Source of the DNA: Nageia nagi
Taxonomy: Eukaryota; Pinophyta
Direction: 5' to 3'
DNA: 64,000 nt
Assembly: GCA_050084985.1 (NCBI GenBank)
Contig: JBITNC010000001.1
Span: forward strand, 12,586,001-12,650,000
Under the pieces are notes generated by a model, which ran no database searches, was not told where the DNA came from, and saw only the letters and a list, made by a program, of their open reading frames with translations. Below are positions 35,840 to 46,469 of the stretch, piece after piece. How positions within the stretch are numbered: position 1 is the stretch's first letter; every line of letters begins with the position of its first letter. The position numbers and the translations under genes were made by a program.

Positions 35840-36619
35840 CCTTGCATGCATTTTAGAAAATTAAAACAAAAATAGGATTAATTGCATATTTTTGGTTTTA
35901 TTTTCTTTTTGCATCTTGTGGAATTGGATACTAACTTACTCTGTTTGATTTGTTGCTTTGTTGTGTTTCCTGTGTTCTTCGGATCGGCAACAATCTTGTC
36001 AAAGTTGTCAACGGTTTCTGAAAAACAAGTATGTATCCTGATCTGACCTGAATACAGTAAGCGTAATTAGGCATTTAAAATGACAATTGGTAAAATTGTG
36101 TGTGATCTCTTTGCTCAGAGTGCATATAGGAAATGGGTAGTGAAAGGTTAAATGGTATTTTGTATTAATTTATTTTTATGTATTTATTTTCATGTTTTGA
36201 GTACGTACACATTAAATACTTTTTACCTTGTCTACTTATGCTCTCCCTTTGCGCTTTGTGCGATCTAAGGTGACCAGAATAGACCTGATAAGAAGGGTTA
36301 ATTTATCCACATATAATTACCTCTTACCAAGTCTGCCCTTACCACTCCATTGGAGGTCGAAGGGATATGTTACTAGTAAGAGGAGGTAATTTACTACATT
36401 TAATATCTTTTGGGAGAGTAGTATGCATAAGTATATTTTATTTGTTTAAATATATTTCATAAGGCTTTTAAGAAAATGAAAAAATTAAAATAATCACATT
36501 GTTAAAATAGATTTTTGCATATAGGATGTATGTGCATTAAATTGTTTTATCGAAAACATAATATAAAAGATAAAAATAAATTTTCTTTTTTACGATGTTT
36601 GTTTTGTAATATAAATAAA
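35840..36619 (+). other. Element D leader
   Basis: Non-coding leader between primer-binding site and gag. The notable part is the nested hairpin at 36316-36389 and a preceding block CTCTCCCTTTGCGCTTTGTG at 36241, both found again in E's leader. Nothing else recognised. Confidence 0.7.
36316..36389 (+). other. Nested leader RNA hairpin (candidate packaging or dimerisation signal)
   Basis: Outer stem CCTCTTAC 36320-36327 with GTAAGAGG 36376-36383, extended by ATTA/TAAT. Middle stem CCCTT 36336-36340 with AAGGG 36360-36364. Inner hairpin CTCC-ATT-GGAG at 36345-36355. E carries three related copies, one with paired base changes that keep both the outer and middle stems. The position before gag suits an encapsidation signal, but the role is inferred. 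Confidence 0.6.
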
Positions 36620-38692
36620 ATGGTTCAAACTAGAAGTATGACTGCTAAGAAAAAGCAAGAATACTCATTGAATATACAAGAATTAGATCCAGATGATATG
36701 GATCTAATTGAGTCTTCTAATAGGAGGCCACATCTTTTAGATGAATCAAATTTACAGGTAATTCGTTATGTAGGTCAAGATAATGATTATGGTTATACTC
36801 AATCTAGTTTTCAAGGACAAATTATAGATAATCCTATTGCAAGAAATAAAATGCAAGTATTAGATGAAGAGTTAATTGAAATTCGCCATTGTATAGCTAA
36901 TCTTAGGGATATGACTAATATGCCTTCTAGATTAACAGGAGATGTAGGAAAATTAGATCAAAAGCTTGATAACTTAGAAATTAATGATAATAAATCTCAG
37001 GCCAAAACTATAGAAATACCACATACTGAGCCACATAAAAGTAAATATGAAAGAATCAATCAATCATCAGATGGTCGAAGAGTTAGTTCTTCAATTCGAA
37101 AAGAGGGATCTCCTTTTGCTGTCGAATTAAGAAATAAAGCAGCAATACCTTTGATTCATTTATCTCAAAAGGCTCTTCCAATGAAACAAACGGAAAAATC
37201 TTATGCCACAAAAGAAGGATTAAATAGAAAGACATCTAAGTTTAAAATAGAAGAGATACCTTCTTATGAGGAATTGCAAAGATGACAATTACATAAAACA
37301 ACAGCTGGTAAAAGATTTACTGAAGTATATGCTGAGGATATTAAAAAGGCTGTAGCCCTGAAAAATCTTCTAGAAGAAGCAAATAGAAAAAACAATGAGT
37401 TTATTAAAATTCAAGAACAAGAAGATAGATTAAAAGAAATGGAAGATAAACTTCTTAGAGATAAAAGGAGATTAATAGAACAAGAACAAGTAAATAAAGA
37501 AAGAAGTGAATTCTTGGAACAAGAAAAGAAAAGACATCATAAAGAACAGGAAAATCAACTTCGTTTAAAAGAATTAGAAAATGAAAGAATAAAAAAGGAA
37601 CGATATCTACGCATAGAGACAGAAAAACAAAGACAGTGGGATGCATATCAAAAAATAAGGAATTTGAAACCAGAAACTCCTGAAGGAAGTCAAATACAAA
37701 GATATCGAGATCCTTACTTAGATAAACAAGAAGCGATGAATAGAGAGATAGCCATTTTATTACAAAAGGAAAGGGATATGGAATTAGAACTTCAAAATTT
37801 ATATGATAAACAAAAGCGAGATTCTATTAAAAGTTGGGTTGAACAAACACAAAATCAAACAAAACAACCTGATTATAAGGGACAAAATATATATGAAAAA
37901 AGTATAGCTCAAAAACCTCCTGAAATCCCTATTCCACGACGACATTCACCTCTTAAAATATTACCTCCAACACGATCAGAAATTCCTTCTGACTATGAGT
38001 CTTATACTTCAAGATCAATTTTGGAAAAGGATCCAAATACTCGGAGACATAATGGATACATTCAAGGCCATAGAACTGATAAAGAGTTAGAAGATTTTAT
38101 GAAGGATTTTTTAAATCGAGAAATGAATATTCAAGGACTTCAAAAGTTAAATTATAAGAATATCTGCAATCAGCCCATTCATCCAAGTGTTCCGAAAAAG
38201 AAAATACCCTATAGGTTTGAGTTTCCTAAGATAGAACCATTCAAAGGAAAAGAGGATCCTAAAGAACACTTGAGAAAATTTTCATTTTCTAGTTATCAGA
38301 TAGCCAATGATGACTCATTAATGCTACGTATATTTCCTATGACACTCGCAGGTCAAGCTTTGGATTGGTATAATAGTTTACCTATGCATAGTTTATATAC
38401 ATTTGAACAATTGGCTAATCAATTTCTTGAGCATTTTAGAATCAATATTAAAGAAAAATCTTCACTTACTGATCTTACAAGATTGCAACAATTTCCTGAT
38501 GAAACCATACAAGATTACATCTCAAGATGGCGGGCTATACTCACTAGTATGCCCTATACAATACCACAAGAAGAATTGGTTAAATTATTTAGTCAAAGCT
38601 GTTTAAGACCAATAGCTAGTATTCTCCAAATTCAACAACATAGAACTTTTGAAGAAGCTATTGCTCAGGCAGTAGTTTATAGAAAGAGTTAA
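36620..38692 (+). pseudogene. gag: Element D gag, one nonsense codon
   Basis: I start at ATG 36620 (MVQTRSMTAKKKQEY) rather than 36515, because MVQTRS is a common plant gag start and the upstream residues look like leader. The frame is open to 38692 except for TGA at 37283-37285, which reads as a CGA-to-TGA change; the same frame resumes at once and is 690 codons in all. Residues about 260-400 form a long charged coiled coil (glutamate, lysine and arginine rich). About 520-680 is the capsid-like gag domain (QPIHPSVPKKKIPYRF, LAGQALDWYNSLP, LTRLQQFPDETIQDYISRW). The zinc knuckle lies in the next frame. Gag assembles the particle. Confidence 0.85.
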
Positions 38693-41600
38693 AATTCAAG
38701 ATGGAGAATTAAAGCTCAAGAAAAAAGAATACAAAAAGGGTAACCAATATGAGAATGGTACTAAACAACCACAAAACAATCAAATAGCTATGACAGAAGA
38801 TACTGGTCAAGCTTCAAAACTAGAAGAAAGTACTGAACCTAAATCTAAAAGAAATTTTACCCCATTATCAGAACCATTAGCCGAAATACTTAAAAAATTA
38901 TGTGATAATGGTATGATTATATTACCTGATATAAGGCCTGAAAGTACTTATACTAAAGAAAGCAAATGGTATAGGGAGAATGAATTTTGTGATTATCATA
39001 GACAAAAGGGACATAATACAAATAAATGTCGCACTTTACATCACAAGATTCAAGATTTGATAGATAGTCGAAAGATAGATGTGGATAATCCTGTTGTGAC
39101 TTCAAATCAAAATTTAGGGATATATCAAAATCCCTTACCTTCACATCAGGCTAATAATGTAGCAACCATCCCAAATCAACTGAATTATACATGGGATAAT
39201 AAGGATATACCATTTATAGGAAATATAGATGATTCAATACATATGATTGGTATAGCCACAAGAGCACAACAATATCAGAATAAACAGGATAATCCTCGAA
39301 ATAATCAATCGATATCAAACCCAATTAATATACAACCTATACCTCCTCTGCAGCAACCTAAAATTTCGATAAAAGGTGTTCTTCAAAGTCAATTAAAAAT
39401 GTCTCCAGTAAAGATGACCTTATTTGAATTATTACAACAGTATGAGAGTTATAGAGAAGCTATGAATCAAATTTTACAAGAAATTCAAGTGGACATTAGT
39501 AATCCCAATAATTTCATTTCAATAGTCGAGAGTTTGAAGATATCTCAACAACCCGGTATCACCTTCTATGAAAAAGAAAGATTAAATAATGATGGACCAG
39601 AAGGATTAGATCCACCCTTACATATCATTGGTAAGGTAGATGGAAAATTATTTAAAAGAATTTTAATAGACGAGGGTTCAGCCATAAATATAATTTCAAA
39701 CGCTGCATATAAAAAACTGAATCTACCCGAGTCACTTATCTTAGCTCCTTCTTTGCAAATTAGAGCTTTCAATGATGCAGTATGTTCAACTTTGGGATCA
39801 ATAGTGCTTCCAATCATAGTAGGAGCTAAAACTATTCAGACTTTGTTACATATAATCGAAGGAAACATTATACAATATAATGTGCTTTTAGGACACCCAT
39901 GGATTAGAGAAATGCAATGTGTCCCATCAACTTATCATGGATGTTTAAAATACATCTATAAAGATAAAGTTCATTGTGTGTTTAAAGATCCAGATCCTTA
40001 TTCACATTGTAATTTAATTTTGGATACAAATGAAGTGACATTACCATCTCCCAATCTATTAACTATCTTAATGAACAAAAATATGAATCAATTTGAAGTT
40101 ATAAAAGAAAAAAGCGATATAGTTATACAAGATAAAGATACTTGGGAAAAAATGGCTAAAACTTTGGATGAAAAACATGGAGCGTCTTCATCAAAACAAG
40201 TAAATACTACATCTAATAATGACTCATCCGATGTTTATCCAATAAAAGTTAAATTAAAGGATTTAGGGATGGGAGAATATGATGTAGATGATGTTATATT
40301 TAATATACCTTCATCACAAGAAGTGGGTAAAGTATCCGAGTCACCTAGTGTAATCGGACAAATAGTACCTTTAGGTGAACTACATAATCAAACAATGTTT
40401 GTTTATGCGGGAATAGTTGAACCTATATCAACAATATCCAATCAGATATATGAAGGATATTTCAATAATGATATGAAATTTTTATCACCATGTTCAAGAA
40501 CATTTGTCTTAAAATATTTTAACAAATGTAATTGGCAAGGAAGAGGATTGGGTCGATATGAACAAGGTCCCCGAGAAATACTTGATTTACAATATCAGGA
40601 TCCCACTGATAAAAGGGGATTAGGTTATTATAAGGGATATAAAAATCTTGGTAAATTAGGAAATTTAGAAGAAGAAAATTTGGATTACAATGAAATAATT
40701 TCAGAGAAAGAAACCATAGTCCAAAAATTTAGTAATAAAAAAGAAGAACAATTGAGTGAAATGGATGTCTTAGAAGGTATTAAAATGCTCTTTATCAATA
40801 ATCTTGAAGTACCTAGGAATCATTCATACTTATCAAGTAATATACAAGAAAAAATAAATATAAATGTTGAATCATCAATTATTACATATTTAGATATACT
40901 ATCGGTAAATATGGTTACAATAAAAGAAAATGATATTGAAGATCAAAATAATGAACGAATAGATGAATTTAATGAAAATCAAAATTTAATTAAAATAATA
41001 GCCAATACTTCTACAGATGAAGTAATTGCTGATTTCTCTCTTATATCATCTAATCCTTCAGTACATGAATTCAAAAATGTAGATTACATACTTGGTTCCT
41101 ATGAAAGTCAAGTATTCACGAATGAACAAACTCAAGAATACGATGAAGAATATAGTGCTAATGACAATAGCTGGATACCAATACCAAATCAATTAGAAGA
41201 AGGGTCGCATATGCTTACTGAAAAGGTTTTAGAAATAAACATTAGTAATGATCCTCAAAATCCTAAAATTATTCAATTAGGAGAAAACCTCACAGAAAAC
41301 GAACAAGAAAAATTTATAACCTTATTAAAAGAACGAGAAAAGGTATTTGCATGGTCATATGCAGACATGCCTGGGATAGATCCTAAATTAGTAGTACATA
41401 ATTTAGCATTAAAGCCGGATGTTAAACCTATTAAACAAAAATTACGTAAAATGCATCCCACTATAGCATTAATGGTAAAAGAAGAACTCCAAAAACTATT
41501 AGAAGCTAAATTTATACAACCTATAGATTATTCAGATTGGATATCTAATATGGTACCTGTGAAAAAACCAAGTGGAAAAATAAGAATATGTACAGATTTT

Positions 41601-44546
41601 CATGATCTTAACAAAGCTTGTCCTAAGGATGATTTTCCTTTACCTCATATTGATAATTTGGTAGATTCAACAGCAGGACATGATATGTTATCATTGATGG
41701 ATGGGTTTTCTGGTTATAATCAGATAAAAATAGCTACTGAAGATCAACATAAAATGGCTTTTATAACTCCTTGGGGTACCTTTTGTTATAAAGTTATGCC
41801 TTTTGGATTAAAAAACGTCGGGGCAACTTATCAAAGAGCTATGACTTATATATTCCATGATTATATGCACGACATAGTAGAAGATTATGTTGATGATTTG
41901 TTGGTTAGATCTAAATATCGAGTAGATCATGGAAAAGATTTAATTAAAGTCTTAGATAGATTATTAGAACATAAAGTAAGGTTAAATCCAAAAAAATGTG
42001 TTTTTGGTGTAGCTTCAGGGAAATTATTAGGATTTATTGTGTCTCGACGAGGAATTGAAATAGATCCTAGTAAAGTGAAGGCAGTAATAGATATGTCACC
42101 CCCCACAAATCTCAAACAATTACAAAGTTTACAGGGTAAGTTAAGGGCTATTAGAAGATTTATAGCTCAACTTTCGGATAAATGCAAACCATTTACAAAG
42201 TTATTAAAAAAGGGAATAGAATATCATTGGGGCAAAGAGCAACAAGATGCATTCGATGAAATTAAAAGATATTTATTATCCCCTCCCGTCTTAAGTCCAC
42301 CAAGAAAAGGTATACCTTTTTTGTTATATATTTCAGCTACTGAAACCGCCTTAGGAACAATGCTTGCTCAAAAGAATGAACACAATAAAGAACAAGCTAT
42401 ATATTATTTGAGTCGAACCTTAGTGAGTTATGAGATTAAGTATATATATTTAGAAAAATTATGTCTTGCTGTTGTTTTTGCTACTAAAAAACTTCGGCAT
42501 TACATGCTTAATCATACAACATATGTCATCTCTAAAATGGATCCGTTAAAATATATGATGAATAAAACCTATCAAAATTCAAGAACCGCAAAGTGGATAA
42601 TGCACTTAACTGAATTTGATTTACATTTTATTGGACAAAAGTCAATAAAAGGACAAGTAATTGCTGATTATCTCGCTGATGCTCCATTGCAAGATGACAA
42701 ACCACTTGTCATTGAATTACCCGATGATGGGGTGTTTCAATTAGATGAAATTGAAATATTTGTAGAACCTGAAGACGATTGGGATATGACAATACACTTT
42801 GATGGTTCTCGATGTGAACAAGGTGGTGGACCAGGTGTTGTATTTATAACACCGCAAGGAATCCCTATACCATATTCGTTTAAACTTAAATTTCCTTGTA
42901 CTAATAATAATGCAAAATATGAAGCTTTGATATTAGCATTAAAAATTGCTATTAAATTAAAAATTAAAAGAATAAAACTTATTGGAGATTCTTTGCTCAT
43001 TGTTAATCAAGTGAAAGGAATTTATCAATGTAAAGAGCCTTTACTTCAAAAGTATAAGGCATTAGTTGAGAAATTATTAAAATCCTTTGACCAATTTAGT
43101 ATAGAAGTGGCACCAAGATCATTTAATAGATTTGCAGATGTTATGGCTTCTATTGGATCTCTTATCCCAGAAGATCCTAAAAAATCTTCAATTCAAGTTG
43201 AAATAATTCAATTATCTCAATCATCATTACAACAGGAAAATGAAGAAAAATGTGTATTAAATATTGATATAATTGATAAAGATAATTGGTACAAAGAATT
43301 GATAGATTTTTTAAAATTTGGAACTCTTCCTACAAACCTTAATAAATTATCACGACGAGCTTTTAAAATCAAAGCAACTAAATATTGTTTGTTAGGGGAT
43401 ATCTTACATCGACGAAATTTTAATGGTATTTTGCTTAGATGTCTTGAATGGAATGATATTAAAAAGGCTATATCTTCTACCCATGATGGAACATGTGGAG
43501 GACATTTTAATGGTGTTGCAATTGTAAAACGATTAATACGAATAGGGTATTATTGGCCAACTATGGAAAAAGATTGTTGTGAATATGTTAAAAAATGTTT
43601 TAAATGTCAACAATATGCTCATTTATTTTCACAACCATCTCAAGAATTACATCCTATACAATCACTTTGGCCATTCTCTAAATGGGCATTAGATTTAATA
43701 GGACAAATTACACCTACATCTTCTAGTGGACACAAGTTCATAATTACAGCAACTAAATATTTTACCAAATGGGTAGAGGCTATTCCCATGACTTCCACCA
43801 TTGGTTCACGAATCGCAAATTTTATAGAAAATTATATTATATGTAGATTTGGTGTACCTAACCAATTAATTATGGATAATGGAAAAAGTTTTAAAAATAA
43901 GGATGTAAAACAAATATGTGATAAATATAATATTAAACAAAGTTTTTCTACTCCATATTACCCACAAGGCAATGGACAGGCAGAGGCTACTAATAAAACT
44001 ATTCGAAATATCTTAGCAAAAATAATAAATGATTCTCATAGAGATTGGCATATTCAAATACCAAAAGCCTTATGGGCTTATCGTACCAGTGTACGCACTC
44101 CTATTGGGGCAACACCATTCTCTTTGGTATACGGAACAAAAGCCATCTTACCCATAGAACTTGAAATACCATCTCTTAGAGTAAATCTAAGTGAGCAAAA
44201 TTCTGATGAAGAAACAAGACAGTCTCGCTTAGATCAATTATTATTGTTAGATGAAAAATGTATTAATGCTTTAGAGCATATGCGTGTTTATAAGGAGAGG
44301 ATAAAACGAGCTTTTGATAAAAAGGCTTTAATTCGTAAATTCGAAATAGGTGATTTGGTTTTAAAAGAAAATCAACAAACTTCACGAATAGAACGACAGC
44401 TTAGAGATAAGTTTGCTCCAAATTGGTTAGGACCATATATCATTAAGAAAAAATTTGGTAAAGGAACTTATCATTTATCGGATTTAGAAGGAAATGAAGA
44501 GCGTGAACCTATAAATATCATGCATCTTCGACCCTTCTATACATAA
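38676..44546 (+). CDS. pol: Element D Pol polyprotein (open from 38676; first ATG 38790)
   Basis: 1,918 codons from ATG 38790 without a stop. The frame is already open from 38676 and overlaps the gag end in the +1 frame. Domains by residue from 38790: CHHC knuckle about 68-82 (CDYHRQKGHNTNKC); retropepsin about 285-390, active site DEG at 294; G-patch-like about 580-620 (GRGLGRYEQG, RGLGYY); RT about 890-1085 with YVDD at 1033-1036; RNase H about 1170-1290, first aspartate replaced (YISATETALG); second RNase H about 1334-1455 with D1338, E1378, D1400, D1450; integrase zinc H/H/C/C about 1565-1605; core D1635, D1696, E1732 (DD35E); C-terminal domain to 1918. Every catalytic residue outside the first RNase H looks present, so it may be functional. 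Confidence 0.95.
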   Translation, partial: FIERVKIQDGELKLKKKEYKKGNQYENGTKQPQNNQIAMTEDTGQASKLEESTEPKSKRNFTPLSEPLAEILKKLCDNGMIILPDIRPESTYTKESKWYRENEFCDYHRQKGHNTNKCRTLHHKIQDLIDSRKIDVDNPVVTSNQNLGIYQNPLPSHQANNVATIPNQLNYTWDNKDIPFIGNIDDSIHMIGIATRAQQYQNKQDNPRNNQSISNPINIQPIPPLQQPKISIKGVLQSQLKMSPVKMTLFELLQQYESYREAMNQILQEIQVDISNPNNFISIVESLKISQQPGITFYEKERLNNDGPEGLDPPLHIIGKVDGKLFKRILIDEGSAINIISNAAYKKLNLPESLILAPSLQIRAFNDAVCSTLGSIVLPIIVGAKTIQTLLHIIEGNIIQYNVLLGHPWIREMQCVPSTYHGCLKYIYKDKVHCVFKDPDPYSHCNLILDTNEVTLPSPNLLTILMNKNMNQFEVIKEKSDIVIQDKDTWEKMAKTLDEKHGASSSKQVNTTSNNDSSDVYPIKVKLKDLGMGEYDVDDVIFNIPSSQEVGKVSESPSVIGQIVPLGELHNQTMFVYAGIVEPISTISNQIYEGYFNNDMKFLSPCSRTFVLKYFNKCNWQGRGLGRYEQGPREILDLQYQDPTDKRGLGYYKGYKNLGKLGNLEEENLDYNEIISEKETIVQKFSNKKEEQLSEMDVLEGIKMLFINNLEVPRNHSYLSSNIQEKININVESSIITYLDILSVNMVTIKENDIEDQNNERIDEFNENQNLIKIIANTSTDEVIADFSLISSNPSVHEFKNVDYILGSYESQVFTNEQTQEYDEEYSANDNSWIPIPNQLEEGSHMLTEKVLEINISNDPQNPKIIQLGENLTENEQEKFITLLKEREKVFAWSYADMPGIDPKLVVHNLALKPDVKPIKQKLRKMHPTIALMVKEELQKLLEAKFIQPIDYSDWISNMVPVKKPSGKIRICTDFHDLNKACPKDDFPLPHIDNLVDSTAGHDMLSLMDGFSGYNQIKIATEDQHKMAFITPWGTFCYKVMPFGLKNVGATYQRAMTYIFHDYMHDIVEDYVDDLLVRSKYRVDHGKDLIKVLDRLLEHKVRLNPKKCVFGVASGKLLGFIVSRRGIEIDPSKVKAVIDMSPPTNLKQLQSLQGKLRAIRRFIAQLSDKCKPFTKLLKKGIEYHWGKEQQDAFDEIKRYLLSPPVLSPPRKGIPFLLYISATETALGTMLAQKNEHNKEQAIYYLSRTLVSYEIKYIYLEKLCLAVVFATKKLRHYMLNHTTYVISKMDPLKYMMNKTYQNSRTAKWIMHLTEFDLHFIGQKSIKGQVIADYLADAPLQDDKPLVIELPDDGVFQLDEIEIFVEPEDDWDMTIHFDGSRCEQGGGPGVVFITPQGIPIPYSFKLKFPCTNNNAKYEALILALKIAIKLKIKRIKLIGDSLLIVNQVKGIYQCKEPLLQKYKALVEKLLKSFDQFSIEVAPRSFNRFADVMASIGSLIPEDPKKSSIQVEIIQLSQSSLQQENEEKCVLNIDIIDKDNWYKELIDFLKFGTLPTNLNKLSRRAFKIKATKYCLLGDILHRRNFNGILLRCLEWNDIKKAISSTHDGTCGGHFNGVAIVKRLIRIGYYWPTMEKDCCEYVKKCFKCQQYAHLFSQPSQELHPIQSLWPFSKWALDLIGQITPTSSSGHKFIITATKYFTKWVEAIPMTSTIGSRIANFIENYIICRFGVPNQLIMDNGKSFKNKDVKQICDKYNIKQSFSTPYYPQGNGQAEATNKTIRNILAKIINDSHRDWHIQIPKALWAYRTSVRTPIGATPFSLVYGTKAILPIELEIPSLRVNLSEQNSDEETRQSRLDQLLLLDEKCINALEHMRVYKERIKRAFDKKALIRKFEIGDLVLKENQQTSRIERQLRDKFAPNWLGPYIIKKKFGKGTYHLSDLEGNEEREPINIMHLRPFYT

Positions 44547-44715
44547 AAAAAAAAAAAAAACTATCATGCATCTTGTTAAAACAAATTATGCATTAAATTA
44601 TGCACCTAATAAAAGTATATATATAAAAATAAAAAACAAATATGTACATTAGTTTTCTTTTATTTTATTGTTAAAACAATAAATAAATAAAAGTATTAAT
44701 ATTCGTCAAGTGTTA
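44547..44715 (+). other. Spacer between D pol and the downstream ORF
   Basis: A 17-A run directly after the pol stop, then AT-rich sequence. No splice or promoter signal that I can defend. Confidence 0.5.
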
Positions 44716-45948
44716 ATGATTAAAACAGAAAAGATGAATCTGACAAGGGAATCTGCCGAAGGTAGCATAATGCCACCACAAGTACGATTTCCAACACCGA
44801 GATATCCAGGTGATTTCGCATTAACATATTTACAACATACATTTTATCTTAATCTTTTAAATTATCTACAATTGACTATTGATGAACAATATGAAAGAAC
44901 ATTTAATATGTTTTGTGCTAGGAATAATGATTGGGGAGTTATTTTGTGTGGAAATGAAGTAAGCATTATTTTAGATCCACCAATATTTTTCACCCATATG
45001 GAAAGAATATCACAAAGAATAATGGCTTTCTGCTTACAATGGCCTTATGGAATACCAAAGATTGTCATAAATTGTCAATTAACTGAGTATTCACTTCTTC
45101 TAGCTAAAAGGAAATGTATTAAACAATTACTAAAAAGCCTAGAATGGATGGATGAAATCCTACATTATTTACCGCATAAAAAGGTGATTTATGATTTTTC
45201 AAATACTTTTGTGGCTTGTCCTCCTAGAACGTCACAACAACAATATTATAGACAACTTCACAGATGTTCTCGCATGCAAATGCGACATACAATTTGGGAA
45301 CAAAAATTAGTGAAAAGGCAAGCTTTGCGTATTGTTGAACTTAAAACAATGAGTCAAATAAAGGTTCGAAATGAGATAATCAAAAGACTGTCAAAAGAAC
45401 GTAGAGTACAAATTAATGGAAGTTATCTGCCAGGGTTCGAAAATAGGTATGACAAAGACATCTTTATGAAAGTCATTTGTAACGTTCCTACTTCTTTATA
45501 CTCAAACATCTTTTCCATGCCTATTGAAATTCAACAATATTTGGCCTTGACATTCTGTGATATGCCCGAATCTTATGGTTGGGAGGTCAAAATATATGAA
45601 TCTCAGGTTATTGTCTATATCAATGCATTTGAACTATGGTGTTCTCCTAAATCAGAATATGATCTAATGATATATTTTTGTCTCCTGTGGCCCACAGAAA
45701 AGCCTAAAATCATAATTGATTGTACTTACAACCGAACTTTTAGATATCGAGAACGAATCATCGTAATCGCCCAAACCGTGACTTCCAAACACCTAGATTA
45801 TTATGTTCCCGAAATTTGTAATAATCAAGTGATATTAGACTTTAGTTTTTTGTTTAGCTCAACATATTGCTCATTCAATCCTTCGGCGGTTCAGACTCGA
45901 TTTGAACGCGTCCTGAATAGATTCCCGAGAAAAACTATAAAATCCTAA
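44716..45948 (+). CDS. Unrecognised 410-codon ORF downstream of integrase in D, internally duplicated
   Basis: Open from ATG 44716 (MIKTEKMNLTRES) to 45948; two codons further upstream a GTG also leaves it open. I do not recognise a family. Two halves repeat each other at a constant offset of about 215 residues. In the first, W75 (DWGVI), FCLQWP at 105-110, PKIVINC and VIYDFS at 157-162. In the second, W289 (GWEVKI), FCLLWP at 321-326, PKIIIDC and VILDFS at 372-377. A basic, helical linker (about 180-235, rich in R, K and Q) joins them. No signal peptide or membrane helix is evident. Same strand as gag-pol, inside the LTRs, so it should share the genomic transcript. Tat-group elements are known to carry extra ORFs in this zone. 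Confidence 0.75.
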   Translation: MIKTEKMNLTRESAEGSIMPPQVRFPTPRYPGDFALTYLQHTFYLNLLNYLQLTIDEQYERTFNMFCARNNDWGVILCGNEVSIILDPPIFFTHMERISQRIMAFCLQWPYGIPKIVINCQLTEYSLLLAKRKCIKQLLKSLEWMDEILHYLPHKKVIYDFSNTFVACPPRTSQQQYYRQLHRCSRMQMRHTIWEQKLVKRQALRIVELKTMSQIKVRNEIIKRLSKERRVQINGSYLPGFENRYDKDIFMKVICNVPTSLYSNIFSMPIEIQQYLALTFCDMPESYGWEVKIYESQVIVYINAFELWCSPKSEYDLMIYFCLLWPTEKPKIIIDCTYNRTFRYRERIIVIAQTVTSKHLDYYVPEICNNQVILDFSFLFSSTYCSFNPSAVQTRFERVLNRFPRKTIKS

Positions 45949-46386
45949 AAAAAAAAAAAAAAAAAAATTATTATAAAATCCTAAAAATTTGAAAAATATA
46001 AAATACATAAAAATTATAAAATTATAAAATCTACCTAGATGGAAACATCTATAGGTTACTTGGCAATTGGGTGCCCTGCCCTTGTATGGTGTAAATATAT
46101 GTTGCATGTCATCGTAACAATGATTATCCAGTAAATGTGTAATGTATGAAAAAGTTATCTTAGAATAATTTCCTTGTTATCACTACATTTACTTTAGCCT
46201 TTCTTTCATAAAGAAATGACATACCCTAGATGATAGAAAAACATAAAATTTGTATGTTTGAAGAAAAATAAAAAAACTCCAAACACTTAATACATTAAGA
46301 AATTCTAAGAGAATTTGAATGAAATTATTTTAGAAACATTAAGAGTGAAACATTACATATTTATCATATTATTCGTGTCATCCCGA

Positions 46387-46469
46387 ACCCAAGAATCATT
46401 TGGTAAAAAAAAAAAAAGTATAAAAAAAAAAAAAAAAATATCATTACATAATATCAATGATTCTTGGGT
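46387..46469 (+). other. Conserved hairpin with A-rich loop (element D copy)
   Basis: Perfect 14-bp stem ACCCAAGAATCATT (46387-46400) with AATGATTCTTGGGT (46456-46469). The loop contains two long A runs. E has the same stem with one mismatch, and both are followed by GATTACAATATCCTCTACC. Confidence 0.8.

Noticed and set aside
45871-46107. 78-codon minus-strand ORF opposite the end of D's accessory ORF
   Set aside because: Phe runs come from the poly-A tract; it overlaps the better-supported sense ORF.
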